This document shows positions 16,447-24,720 of a stretch of DNA of 64,000 bases, piece by piece. Each line of letters opens with the position of its first letter. Positions within the stretch are counted from its first letter, which is position 1. The stretch covers positions 1,922,001-1,986,000 of the forward strand of contig NZ_CP097160.1 of assembly GCF_023370115.1 (NCBI RefSeq), read 5' to 3'. Made by a program: the position numbers and the translations under genes. The notes under the pieces were generated by a model. That model worked only from the letters and a program-made list of their open reading frames with translations, had not been told where the DNA came from and did no database searches. This DNA is from Gulosibacter sediminis. GTDB taxonomy: Bacteria > Actinomycetota > Actinomycetes > Actinomycetales > Microbacteriaceae.

Positions 16447-17445
16447 ATGGGAGCAAAGAGCCACCGCGCGCCGACCCTCAACGATGTCGCCGCCGAGGCG
16501 GGCGTATCGAAGTCGCTCGTGTCGCTCGCCGTGCGCGGCGACGTGGGCGTGCGGCCCGAGACGCGCACGCGCATTCTCGACGTCGCCGACCGGCTCGGGT
16601 ACCACTCGAACCCGTGGGCGCGCTCGCTCGTGCGCGGCCGCAGCCAGATGATCGGCGTGCTGCTCGACGACCTGCGCAGCGGCTACCACACCGACGTCGT
16701 GCACGGCATCGAAGACGAGGCCGAGACGAACGGCATGTCGGTGGTCATGGCCGATGCCCGCCGCGACCCGGCGCTGCTGCGCACCCGCCTCGAGCGGATG
16801 ATCGGGCTCGGGCTCGACGGGGTCGTGATCGTCTCGGGTCGGGCCGACAGCGCGCCGATCGGCGACTTCGCGCGCCGGGTGCCGCTCGTCGTCGTGGGCC
16901 GCCCCGCCGAACTCTCGCCCGGCATCGGCCAGGTGTCGAACGACGACCGCGCCGGCATGCGCCTCGCGGTGCACCACCTCGCGTCGCTCGGGCACCGCCG
17001 CATCGTGCATCTGCCCGGCTCGCCGCGCCCGGCGGCCGTCGCCAGGCGCGAGGCCTATCTTGAGACCATGCGCGAACTCGGCTTAGAAGACCACGCGAGC
17101 GTCGTGCCCGGCATCGAGTCGCTGCTCGGCATGCTCGCCCCCGGCGACGCCGACGCCCCGACGGCGGTGTGTTGCGCCACCGACCGCATCGCTGTCGAGC
17201 TCATCGGCGAGCTCAGCGACGCCGGCGTCGAGGTGCCCGGCCGCCTCAGCATCGTCGGCTACGACAACATCGACTTCGCGGCCCGGATGCGGCCGACGCT
17301 CACGAGCGTCGACCAGCCGCGCCGCTCGATGGGGTCGCTCGCCCTGCGGCAGCTCACCGACATGCTCGATGGGGCGGATGCGCGGCACGAGATCGCGACG
17401 CCGACCCTCGCGATCCGCCGCTCAACCGCGGCGCCGGAGCGCTAA
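16447..17445 (+). CDS. LacI-family transcriptional regulator
   Basis: 332 residues. The N-terminal HTH is TLNDVAAEAGVSKSLVSLAV, followed by the hinge region RLGYHSNPWARSLVRGRS. Next comes a periplasmic-binding-type effector domain with GVLLDDLRSGYH and, late in the chain, LSIVGYDNIDFAARMRPTLT and SVDQPRRSMG. Length and order are normal. It diverges from the HAD-ECF operon with two identical operators between them, so it probably represses that operon and itself. The effector is likely the transported molecule, which is unknown. Confidence 0.93.
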   Translation: MGAKSHRAPTLNDVAAEAGVSKSLVSLAVRGDVGVRPETRTRILDVADRLGYHSNPWARSLVRGRSQMIGVLLDDLRSGYHTDVVHGIEDEAETNGMSVVMADARRDPALLRTRLERMIGLGLDGVVIVSGRADSAPIGDFARRVPLVVVGRPAELSPGIGQVSNDDRAGMRLAVHHLASLGHRRIVHLPGSPRPAAVARREAYLETMRELGLEDHASVVPGIESLLGMLAPGDADAPTAVCCATDRIAVELIGELSDAGVEVPGRLSIVGYDNIDFAARMRPTLTSVDQPRRSMGSLALRQLTDMLDGADARHEIATPTLAIRRSTAAPER

Positions 17446-17728
17446 CGTGGCGCAGCGGGATGTCGTGCTTGAGGCCTCGGGCCGGGTCGCTGAGACCCGC
17501 TCCTGTCGAACACCTTGTGGCCGCTTTCACCCGGCGGTGCCACTGTGGCGCCCATGACTGACACCACCGAGCCCCGCGTCGTCGCGTTCGAGGAGGGGCG
17601 GCGCATCCGTGTCGCGCCTCAAGGCGCTCGCCGAGTCGCTCGCGTAGCCCCGCCGCCCCACCGACGTGCCCGACGCCGCGCGTCGATTGGGTGTGCCACA
17701 CTCTCGGGGTGACAACTAGGCGCGCATC

Positions 17729-18490
17729 GTGACCGGGCAGGAGCTGCTCGGGTGGCTGCCGACCGTCGCCGCGATCGTGCTGCTCGCCGGCATCGCGTTT
17801 GGCGGGCTCGCGGCGTTCCGCATCCCGGCGCCGCACGAGGTCATCGTCGCCGTCGCCCGTGCCGCTCTGCAGCTCGCGGCACTGAGCCTCGTGCTGTCGG
17901 GCGTCATCACGCATCCGCTCTGGGTTGGCCTCGGGCTCGTCGTGATGTTCGCGGCGGCGGTGTTCACGTCGGCCCGGCGCACCCGCGGCATGGGCGTCCC
18001 GATTGCTCTGCTCGCGAGTTCGATGGCGCTCGGCCCGTGTGTCGCGATGGCGATCGTGTTCGGCACCGGCGCGCTCGCCTTTGAGCCTCGGTACCTGCTC
18101 GCGGTCGGCGGCATCGTCGTCGGCAACACCATGACGATCGCGACGCTGACGCTGCGGCTGCTCGACGCGGGAGCGCGCGATCACTGGGACGAGATCGAGG
18201 GCTGGCTCGCCCTCGGCGCGACTCCGCGGCAGGCCTTCGCGCCGATCGCGCGGCCGGCGGTGCGCAACGCGCTCATGCCGTCGATCGACCAGACTCGCAC
18301 GACCGGCCTCGTCGTACTGCCGGGCGCCTTCGTCGGCGCGGTGTTCGCGGGCGCCTCGCCGATCGAGGCCGGTACGTTCCAGCTCATCGTGCTCGCGAGC
18401 ATCCTCGCCTCGGGGGTCATCACCGCGACGCTGCTCGCGTTCCGCCAGCCCCAACTGCGCAAACCGCCGCCGCTCGTCGCCGCGGCCTAG
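17729..18490 (+). CDS. FetB/YbbM-like ABC permease (UPF0014)
   Basis: 253 residues with about seven membrane helices. The family signature is strong: GGIVVGNTMTIATLTLRLLD, ALGATPRQAF, then ALMPSIDQTRTTGLVVLPGAFVG split over two blocks, and GTFQLIVLASILASGVITAT. In E. coli FetB works with the ATPase FetA in iron efflux. Here no ATPase gene is adjacent on either side, so it is an orphan permease in this window. The start is a GTG at 17729. The 283 bases before it contain no convincing complete gene. Confidence 0.85.
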   Translation: MTGQELLGWLPTVAAIVLLAGIAFGGLAAFRIPAPHEVIVAVARAALQLAALSLVLSGVITHPLWVGLGLVVMFAAAVFTSARRTRGMGVPIALLASSMALGPCVAMAIVFGTGALAFEPRYLLAVGGIVVGNTMTIATLTLRLLDAGARDHWDEIEGWLALGATPRQAFAPIARPAVRNALMPSIDQTRTTGLVVLPGAFVGAVFAGASPIEAGTFQLIVLASILASGVITATLLAFRQPQLRKPPPLVAAA

Positions 18491-18642
18491 GTGGAACTCC
18501 TTGCCGCACTGTGAACGTCTGCGGTCCGCAACGATCTCCGGGCAGGAGATGCGCGAAGACGCTCGCAATCTATGCACGGGTGCCCTCGCGCACCTTGTGC
18601 CACCTCACCTGGCTGTGCCCTGAGACGGCACGCCTTGCAACG

Positions 18643-19032
18643 TCAGGCGAGTACGAGCTCGACGTTGTCGTGGCTCGCGAACACGTCGAGCACGAGGTCG
18701 AAGTAGGTCGGCTCGCCCGCGGCGCGCAGCCCCGCGAGGTCGCGGGTGATCTTCTCGGCGTTGAAGGTGCCGGGTCGCGCGAGCTTCGCCTGGTACCAGG
18801 ATGCGGTGGTGTCGACGCCGAGGGCGGCGCGGCTAAGTTCGTGGTCGCGCCACGTGACGCGGATGCGGTCGTGCCCGACGGCGTCGCCGATACCGCCGTA
18901 GAGGAGATCGTCGAGCGCGTCCAGGCTCTCGCCGAGCCGCCAGTCTTCGCTCTGCATGAAGCCGCGGTTGAGCTCGTCGTAGAGCGAGGCGATATCGGTG
19001 ATCACGGTGCCGCGCAGTTCGACCTCAAACAT
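18643..19032 (-). CDS. Barstar-like protein
   Basis: 129 residues. The N-terminal half resembles barstar: a beta strand (FEVELRGTVIT), helices around ASLYDELNRGF, and SLDALDDLLYGGIG, which corresponds to the barstar block that contacts barnase. Barstar inhibits secreted ribonucleases by plugging their active site. No barnase-like gene is visible nearby. The start is the ATG at 19032, placed at the first beta strand; the upstream codons are Arg-rich and were rejected. No clear ribosome site is seen. Confidence 0.68.
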   Translation of the reverse strand: MFEVELRGTVITDIASLYDELNRGFMQSEDWRLGESLDALDDLLYGGIGDAVGHDRIRVTWRDHELSRAALGVDTTASWYQAKLARPGTFNAEKITRDLAGLRAAGEPTYFDLVLDVFASHDNVELVLA

Positions 19033-19080
19033 GGGTCGATTCTGGCAGACGGCGGTGGCCTCACCCTCGGACAAACCACG

Positions 19081-19112
19081 AGGCCCGCGCATCCGGGTGG
19101 ATGCGCGGGCCT
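19081..19112 (-). terminator. Hairpin terminator after the DUF4352-like gene
   Basis: A 14-bp perfect stem (aggcccgcgcatcc paired with 19099-19112) and a loop of gggt, 29 bases beyond the stop of the minus-strand gene. No strong U-run. Confidence 0.65.
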
Positions 19113-19140
19113 TCACCGCTTCTGCGGCGTTACTACTGAA

Positions 19141-20019
19141 CTACTGAATCGCGACGAACACGGTCTCGGCCGATATGCCGGGGCTCACCCCCAGCACACC
19201 GTCAACTGGAGCCGGTACCTCGAATACCTCGTTGCCGGTCGTCGACGCACCCTCATAGAGGGTGTTCATCGTGTCGATTGCGTCGGGGGCGACCACGAGG
19301 CTGTCGTATGACTCGACGGTGTTGCCGCCAGCCGTGACGTAGTCGAGGCCGACCGAAATCGGGGTCGATCCATCGGCATCGTCACCGGTGTAGGTGATCG
19401 TGTAGTTCACGAGGATGTAGACGTTGCCCTCGGCGGGCTCGTCGTTGAACTGGTTCTCGGCCAGCACCGCGTCAGTCGCGTCGAGCGTGACCGAGTTGAT
19501 GGTGACGGTCCAGTCGCGACCCTCGAGCGACGAGCCGAGCGGAACCGGGTTCTCGCGGGTGCCGGCCTCGGCTTCTTCGGCCACGGCCTCGTCCGCCTCC
19601 TCAGCCGGCGCATCCTGCTCGGCTGAGTCGACCTCAGCGGCCTCGCTCGAGGTCACGTTGACGTTGCTGTTCTCTTCAACCGCGTCACCAATGGCGTTGC
19701 CGACGGCGACAAAGAAGACGATGAATCCGACGATGGTGCCGACGACCGAGATGATGACGGCGCTCACCGCCTGCCACTTCACCTTGCCCTTGAGGAAGAT
19801 GGCGACGAGGCCAAGGATGAACGCGATGGGCAGCAGCACCCACCCGATGATGAGGGCGCCCGGCATGCAGGCGAAGATGAAGCCGACGATCGCGACGATG
19901 AACGCGGCAATGCCGAGCCCGTTCGTGCGCTTCGGCTGCTCGCCCATCGGCGGCTGCCCAGACGCCTGGTGCGGCGCGGGAGGGTAGAGCTGCTGGGGCG
20001 GGTTTTGGAAGTTTGACAC
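19141..20019 (-). CDS. Membrane protein with extracellular DUF4352-like domain
   Basis: 292 residues. A Pro/Gln-rich cytoplasmic N-terminus (about 1-35) precedes two or three hydrophobic segments (IAAFIVAIVGFIFACMPGAL and following; VIISVVGTIVGFIVFFVAVG). An acidic Glu/Asp/Ala-rich linker (about 120-155) leads to an extracellular beta domain beginning ENPVPLGSSLEGRDWTVTI and containing YILVNYTITYTG, as in DUF4352/telokin-like domains. DUF4190-type proteins share this layout. The function is unknown; the outer domain probably binds something at the cell surface. The GTG at 20019 has ggag 6 bases upstream. Confidence 0.8.
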   Translation of the reverse strand: MSNFQNPPQQLYPPAPHQASGQPPMGEQPKRTNGLGIAAFIVAIVGFIFACMPGALIIGWVLLPIAFILGLVAIFLKGKVKWQAVSAVIISVVGTIVGFIVFFVAVGNAIGDAVEENSNVNVTSSEAAEVDSAEQDAPAEEADEAVAEEAEAGTRENPVPLGSSLEGRDWTVTINSVTLDATDAVLAENQFNDEPAEGNVYILVNYTITYTGDDADGSTPISVGLDYVTAGGNTVESYDSLVVAPDAIDTMNTLYEGASTTGNEVFEVPAPVDGVLGVSPGISAETVFVAIQ

Positions 20020-20142
20020 GGTTACTCCATAGGTAGCGAGGCAGGTTTCGACGCATGTCGTGCCTCACTCCGGAAGTTATGTCGAGCCTCCGACATGACT
20101 TCGATGCGCCTGCATCTCCCCCGGCCCGTGGCGCAAAGAACC

Positions 20143-20174
20143 GCGCGGCGGTGGCGCACTCGCCACCGCCGCGC
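20143..20174 (-). terminator. Hairpin terminator after the PRC-barrel gene
   Basis: A 14-bp perfect stem (gcgcggcggtggcg with 20161-20174) and a loop of cact, 14 bases after the stop on the minus strand. Confidence 0.65.
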
Positions 20175-20188
20175 AGACTCGTCAGGCT

Positions 20189-21334
20189 TTAGCGCATCGG
20201 GGCGCCGCCGTCGGCGCCGTCGACCGGGCTCACGCTGCCGTCGGGGTTCTCGACGACGATCTCTTCGCGCTGCACCGGCACCTCGACGAGCTTCGTCTCG
20301 GTGACGACCCGCTTGCGCAGGCGCAGGTTGCCGCCCGCGTTCTGCTGCGAGGCACCACCCGCGGGAGCCGTTGCGCTGCCCGCCGTGTTGGGGTCGGATG
20401 CAACGCCCGCGCCAGTCGCGGCATGGCGCCCGGCGGCATTCGGGTCGAGTCGCTCCTCGCCCGCGGCGGCATCCTGGCCGGAGTCAAGCCGCTCCCCAGC
20501 GGGCACCGCATTGGCGTTCGAGTTGACGCGTCGGTCGCCGGGCACAGCGTTCGCGTTCGGATCGACGCGTCGGTCGCCAGGCACAGCGTTCGCGTTCGGG
20601 TCGACGCGTCGGTCACGAGGCACAGCGTTCGCGTTCGGGTCGGCGTGTCGATCACGAGGCACAGCGTTCGCGTTCGGGTCGAGTGGTTCGGCTCCCGTAC
20701 CCGGATGCGCGCCCGCCGCGGCGGCAGCTCCCGCGACGCCCACACCCGCTTCGGCACCGCGGCCTTCGTGACGGCCATCGCCGCGCTGGAACTCCTGCTC
20801 GAGCGCCGCGCGATCCCCGGCCGCGCCGGCATCCCGCTCGTCCTGGCGCGCATTCACGCCGTCGTGGCGAACGTCAGCGTCACGCGCATCCGCGCGGTCG
20901 TGGCGAACGCCAGTGTCACGCGCATCCGCGTCGCCCTGGCGAGCATTGGTGTCGCTCGCATCTCGCTCACCGTCGCGCGAATCCGTCCCGGGCACACCGG
21001 CGTTGCCGCGCACCGCGTTCGGATTGTCGATGCCGTAGTAGTGGAAAAGTTCGTTCTCTTGCTCCACCGAGAGCTCGCCGTCGGGGCCGATATTTGGCGC
21101 ATCCTTAATGAACGACTTCTCGTACGGCACGACGAGTCCGCCGCTATTGAACTGCGCGTTGGCGAGCGGAATGAAGGTCTCGTGGCTGCCGAAGAGACCC
21201 GTGTTCACCGTGACCCACGAGGGCTCCTCGGTGCCATCGAATACGGAGACATTATTGACGCCACCGAGCTTGTGCCCGGCGCTGTCGTAGACATCGGCGT
21301 TGGCAAGATCGCTAAAGGTGTTTTGGTTCGTCAT
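20189..21334 (-). CDS. PRC-barrel protein with 13-residue repeats and short DUF2382 motif
   Basis: 381 residues. Residues 1-80 form a PRC-barrel (VYDSAGHKLGGVNNVSVFD, PSWVTVNTGLFG), followed by the usual short helix segment with ENELFHYYGID. A low-complexity Asp/Arg/Ala-rich middle includes five consecutive 13-residue repeats of the type DPNANAVPRDRHA (residues 219-283). The C-terminus has only a short DUF2382-like strand pair (RLRKRVVTETKLVEVPVQRE). PRC-barrel/DUF2382 proteins are common stress-related proteins in actinobacteria with no known biochemistry. The middle is probably disordered. It stands alone with its own terminator. Confidence 0.82.
   Translation of the reverse strand: MTNQNTFSDLANADVYDSAGHKLGGVNNVSVFDGTEEPSWVTVNTGLFGSHETFIPLANAQFNSGGLVVPYEKSFIKDAPNIGPDGELSVEQENELFHYYGIDNPNAVRGNAGVPGTDSRDGERDASDTNARQGDADARDTGVRHDRADARDADVRHDGVNARQDERDAGAAGDRAALEQEFQRGDGRHEGRGAEAGVGVAGAAAAAGAHPGTGAEPLDPNANAVPRDRHADPNANAVPRDRRVDPNANAVPGDRRVDPNANAVPGDRRVNSNANAVPAGERLDSGQDAAAGEERLDPNAAGRHAATGAGVASDPNTAGSATAPAGGASQQNAGGNLRLRKRVVTETKLVEVPVQREEIVVENPDGSVSPVDGADGGAPMR
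20486..20680 (-). repeat. Five 39-base tandem repeats inside the PRC-barrel gene
   Basis: Five units of 39 bases encode DPNANAVP(R/G)DR-type 13-mers; the last is degenerate (NSNANAVPAGERL). The repeated nucleotide core is cacagcgttcgcgttcgg on the plus strand. The high identity between units suggests recent expansion and length variability between strains. Confidence 0.9.
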
Positions 21335-21486
21335 AGTCAGTTGCCTCCCGACAGGATTGGCGATTGTCGCGAGCGCAGGTTTGCTCGCTCGTATCTCTGA
21401 CTAGCGAACCGGCCTCGGTGGCACATGAGCGCTTGGTGAGAAAGCTGGGCATCCTCACACCGCGCCATCAGCCGCGAGCGCGCAGG

Positions 21487-21642
21487 TCAACCGCGCAAGA
21501 CGCCCACTAAGTCGGCGAACTCGGGGTCCTCACCGAGCTCGGCGAGCGCTGCTTCAAGCGCGGCATCATTCAGTGGACGTGCAGCTTCGAGCAGCTTGCG
21601 GCCCGCCTCGGTGACGTCGGCATTCGCTCGGTCGTCGCGGCC
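21487..21642 (-). pseudogene. Remnant of a MarR-family regulator (C-terminus only)
   Basis: About 50 codons reading VTEAGRKLLEAARPLNDAAL and ending DPEFADLVGVLRG, the typical C-terminal helix pair of a MarR regulator. The winged-helix domain is absent: upstream codons are unrelated and lie on the antisense of an MFS fragment. It is a broken gene end. Confidence 0.55.
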
Positions 21643-21645
21643 TAG

Positions 21646-21822
21646 CTCGTCGCGCCCGAGCGCCGTTCGAAGGCGGTCGCCGTCATGTTCAGCGGTATCG
21701 CTCTCGCGAACCTCGCCGGCGTGCCGCTCGGCACCTGGCTCGGCCACGAGCTCGGCTGGCGCGCGACCTTCCTCGCCATCCCGGTGCTCGGCGTCGTCAT
21801 GATCGCGGCGCTTGCGACGCTC
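21646..21822 (+). pseudogene. Internal fragment of an MFS efflux transporter
   Basis: About 59 codons beginning after an in-frame stop and reading APERRSKAVAVMFSGIALAN, then GVPLGTWLGHELGWRATFLA. This is the loop and helix 5/6 region of arabinose-efflux-type MFS proteins. Neither the N- nor C-terminal part of the transporter exists. It runs in frame into the RhtA-like fragment that follows. Confidence 0.65.
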
Positions 21823-22502
21823 ATCGGCCTCGGTGTCGTGACGGGCATGATGACGACGTTCTTCCTCGCCGCGGTCGAGCGCATCCCGCTCGGTACCGCC
21901 GTCGCGATCGAGTTCCTCGGGCCGCTCATGGTGGCCGGGCTCATGAGTAAGCAGCGCAAGTCGCTCATATGGCCGGCGCTCGCGCTCGTCGGCGTCGTGC
22001 TGCTGACCGAGCCGTGGCGCGGTCACATTGACCTCGTCGGCGTCGCCTTCGCCGTCATGGCGGGCGTCTGCTGGGGGCTGTACAACGGCTCACGCAGCAC
22101 GTCGGCGACCGCTTCGCGGGCATCAGCGGCCTCACGCTCACGATTCCGGTCGCGGCGCTCGCCACCCTGCCGGTCGGCCTGCCGCAGGTGATCGGCGGCG
22201 AGTTCACCTGGTGGCTCCTGCCCGTCACTGCCGGCATCGCCCTCATCACGCCGGTGATCGCGTTCGGGCTCGAGATGCTCGCCCTGCGCTGCATGACCCA
22301 CACCGCCTTAGGCACGCTGCTCTCAATCGAACCCGCCTTCGGCATCCTCATCGGCGTGGTCGTGCTCGCGCAGCAGCCCACGCTGATGCAGGTTGTAGGG
22401 GTCACGATCGTGTTTGTCGCGGGGGCCGCGGCGCAGCGTGGCGGGCTCCGCGTGGTTGAGCCCGCGCCGGCCGTCACGTCACCGCAACCAACGGATGCGT
22501 AG
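21823..22502 (+). pseudogene. RhtA-like EamA/DMT exporter, frameshifted and N-truncated
   Basis: The first stretch reads GLGVVTGMMTTFFLAAVERI, then PLGTAVAIEFLGPLMVAGL, and ends in a WGLYN helix, as in threonine/homoserine exporter RhtA. Near 22087 the frame breaks (one base missing). The sequence continues in another frame as LTQHVGDRFAGISGLTLTIP through to SIEPAFGILIGVVVLAQQP and the stop at 22502. The N-terminal half of the ten-helix protein is missing and replaced by an MFS fragment. It is a non-functional mosaic unless the shift is a sequencing error; even then the N-terminus would be chimeric. Confidence 0.75.
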
Positions 22503-22569
22503 GGTCGCCCGAGGTGCCCCGGCACGTTCCCACGCATGACCGGGTCGGCACTGTCGTAGGCTGAATCGC

Positions 22570-23568
22570 ATGGCTAGCGAGTGGCGTCCCGATGTGCTCG
22601 GGGCCCCGTTCGAGCAGCTCACGCTGACGCTCGCGCCCGACGACGAGGGCGAAGTCGAGGCGACGCTCGTGCGGCTGCTGCCACCGAAGCGTCGATGGTG
22701 GGCGCCACGCGAACCCCTTGATGATGTCGACGTGCTCTATGTGCACGGCTGGTCGGACTATTTCTTTCAGCGTCGGCTCGCCCGCTATTGGGCCGACCGC
22801 GGGGCGCGATTCTTCGCGCTCGACTTGCGCAAGTATGGCCGCAGCCTGCGCGAGCACCAGACACCGGGCTACATCACCGATCTCGCCGCCTACGACGAAG
22901 ACCTCGCCGCCGCGCTCGCCGCGATGGGCTGGTCGGTGGACGAACCCCGCAGCGACCGCCGCCTCGTGCTCATCGGCCATTCCACCGGTGGCCTCACCCT
23001 GAGCCTCTGGGCCGCGCGCCACCCGGGCGTCGCGTCGGCGCTCATCCTCAACAGCCCCTGGCTCGAGTTTCAGCTTAGCGGCATCACGCGCGGCGTGATC
23101 TCGCCCGTGCTCGACCTGCAGTCACGCGTTCGCCCGCTCAGCACCTCACCGCAGGTCGACTTCGGCTTCTACTCGCGCGCCCAGGCGGAGGTCGCCGACC
23201 CCGACGACCTCATGGATGTGTATCTCCCCTGGCGCCCCGCGCAGACGATGCCGGTGCACACGGGCTGGCTGCACGCGATTTTGAGCGCTCACGCGCAAGT
23301 CGCAAAGGGGCTCGGCATCGCCGCGCCAATTTGTGTCCTGCTCTCGCAGCGCTCCGCCGTGCCCGCCCGCTGGTCGGAGGACCTCACTCGCGCCGACACG
23401 GTGCTCGTCGTCGACGACATCGCGCGCGCCTCGCTCAAGCTCGGGTCATCGGTCACCGTCGAGCGCATCGACGGTGCGCTCCACGACGTCTTTCTCTCGA
23501 GGCGTGAGGCACGCAATGAGGCGTACGCCCGCCTCGACCGTTGGGTGACGGGATGCCTCGCCCGCTAG
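22570..23568 (+). CDS. Alpha/beta hydrolase
   Basis: 332 residues. The oxyanion-region motif DVLYVHGWSDYFFQ, the nucleophile elbow LIGHSTGGLTLSLWAARHP (serine in GHSTGG) and a late histidine in IDGALHDVFLSRREARNEAY complete the catalytic set of a lysophospholipase-like hydrolase. No signal peptide is seen, so it is probably cytoplasmic. The substrate is unknown. The gene follows the RhtA remnant by 67 bases and is the last native gene before the IS remnant and defence island. Confidence 0.85.
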   Translation: MASEWRPDVLGAPFEQLTLTLAPDDEGEVEATLVRLLPPKRRWWAPREPLDDVDVLYVHGWSDYFFQRRLARYWADRGARFFALDLRKYGRSLREHQTPGYITDLAAYDEDLAAALAAMGWSVDEPRSDRRLVLIGHSTGGLTLSLWAARHPGVASALILNSPWLEFQLSGITRGVISPVLDLQSRVRPLSTSPQVDFGFYSRAQAEVADPDDLMDVYLPWRPAQTMPVHTGWLHAILSAHAQVAKGLGIAAPICVLLSQRSAVPARWSEDLTRADTVLVVDDIARASLKLGSSVTVERIDGALHDVFLSRREARNEAYARLDRWVTGCLAR

Positions 23569-23691
23569 ACGCTGCGCCGCCGAAAGGCGCGCGAAGGGCA
23601 AGGCACACCTCTCAAGATGAATCTCCGCGGCGACTCAGCGGGGGTTCGCGTCGGCGCGGTCGCGGGCCGCTGAAGTTCGATTCGCGCCGTC

Positions 23692-24669
23692 AGCCGCCCG
23701 GCCGCTCGGCCCTCGCATCCGCCATCGCGGCATCGACGGCCGATGGCGCCGCCATCGCCTGGCACCTCAACAACGAAGGCCTCACCCCACCCTCAACCTC
23801 CACCATCCGCCGCATCCTGCACGCCGCAAACCTCATCGTCCCCGAACCCCGCAAACGCCCCCCGCTCCTCCTACCTCCGCTTCGAAGCCGCGCAACCCAA
23901 CGAGACCTGGCAATCCGACTTCACCCACTGGCGCCTCGCCGACAACACCGACGTCGAAATCCTCAACTGGCTCGACGATCACGCCCGATACCTGCTCTCC
24001 TGCACCGCCCACACCCCAGTCACCGGCGACGACGTCGTCACCAGCTTCATCGCGAACATCGAACGCGACGGCCCACCCGCGTCCACCCTCACCGACAACG
24101 GCCGCGTCTCCACCACCCGCCACGGCGGCGGCCGCAACGCCTTCGAATACGTCCTCGCGCTCCTGAGCATCCGACAGAAAAACGGCGCCCCGAACCACCC
24201 ACAAACCCAGGGCAAAGTCGAACGCTTCCACCAAACCCTGAAACAGTGGCTTACGGCCCGGCCTCGCGCCCGCACCACCCACGAACTCCAAACCCAGCTG
24301 ACCACGTTTCGCGAGCATTACAACGAACGCCGACCCCACCGATCCCTCACCGGGCACACCCCGGCCCAGGCCTTCGCCGCGACCCCGAAAGCGGTCCCCA
24401 GCGATCCCACCGACACCGCACACTACCGACTGCGCTACGACCGCGTCAGCGACGGCACGATCAGCTTCCGCCGCGCCGGCCGCATGCACCACCTCGGCAT
24501 CGGCACCGCGAACAACGGCAAACGCGTCCTCGCGATCGCCGACGACACCACCGTCACCGTCACCCACCTCACCACCGGCGAAGTGCTCTCCACCCACGAC
24601 ATCGACCCCGACCGCGGCTACTGGAGAAACAAACAACGAGAGCCTGGCCGATGGCCAGGCTCTCGTTGA
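23692..24669 (+). pseudogene. IS481-family transposase, N-truncated and frameshifted
   Basis: The rve/DDE integrase core is clear: NETWQSDFTHWRLADNTDVE, LNWLDDHARYLLSCTAHTPV, STLTDNGRV and HPQTQGKVERFHQTLKQWL, giving the D, D and E residues. The segment before it (AIAWHLNNEGLTPPSTSTIR) is in another frame; the break is at the run of six C at 23858-23863. The N-terminal HTH region is absent, with the junction near 23690. It cannot make an active transposase. Confidence 0.88.
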
Positions 24670-24718
24670 GTGACATATCTCGTGACTCATCTGGGACATA
24701 TGTCCCGACTCATCACAT
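23692..24718 (+). mobile_element. IS481-family remnant A, right end intact
   Basis: It comprises the broken transposase and its downstream end, finishing with tgtcccgactcatcacat at 24701-24718. Those 18 bases are identical to the end of remnant B at 38546-38563, so they probably are the right inverted repeat plus a base or two. A hairpin (agcctggc...gccaggct) lies over the transposase stop. No left end is visible. Confidence 0.78.
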
Positions 24719-24720
24719 TC

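Noticed and set aside
14689-17010. Extending the HAD protein upstream to about 773 residues
   Set aside because: The extension runs through the operator region and into lacI antisense; a GTG at 16311 with a ribosome site fits the HAD start.
17554-17647. Short frame MTDTTEPRVVAFEE that, with one frameshift, ends RLKALAESLA
   Set aside because: It looks gene-like but is about 30 codons with a required frameshift and no homology I can name; mentioned only as a possible remnant.
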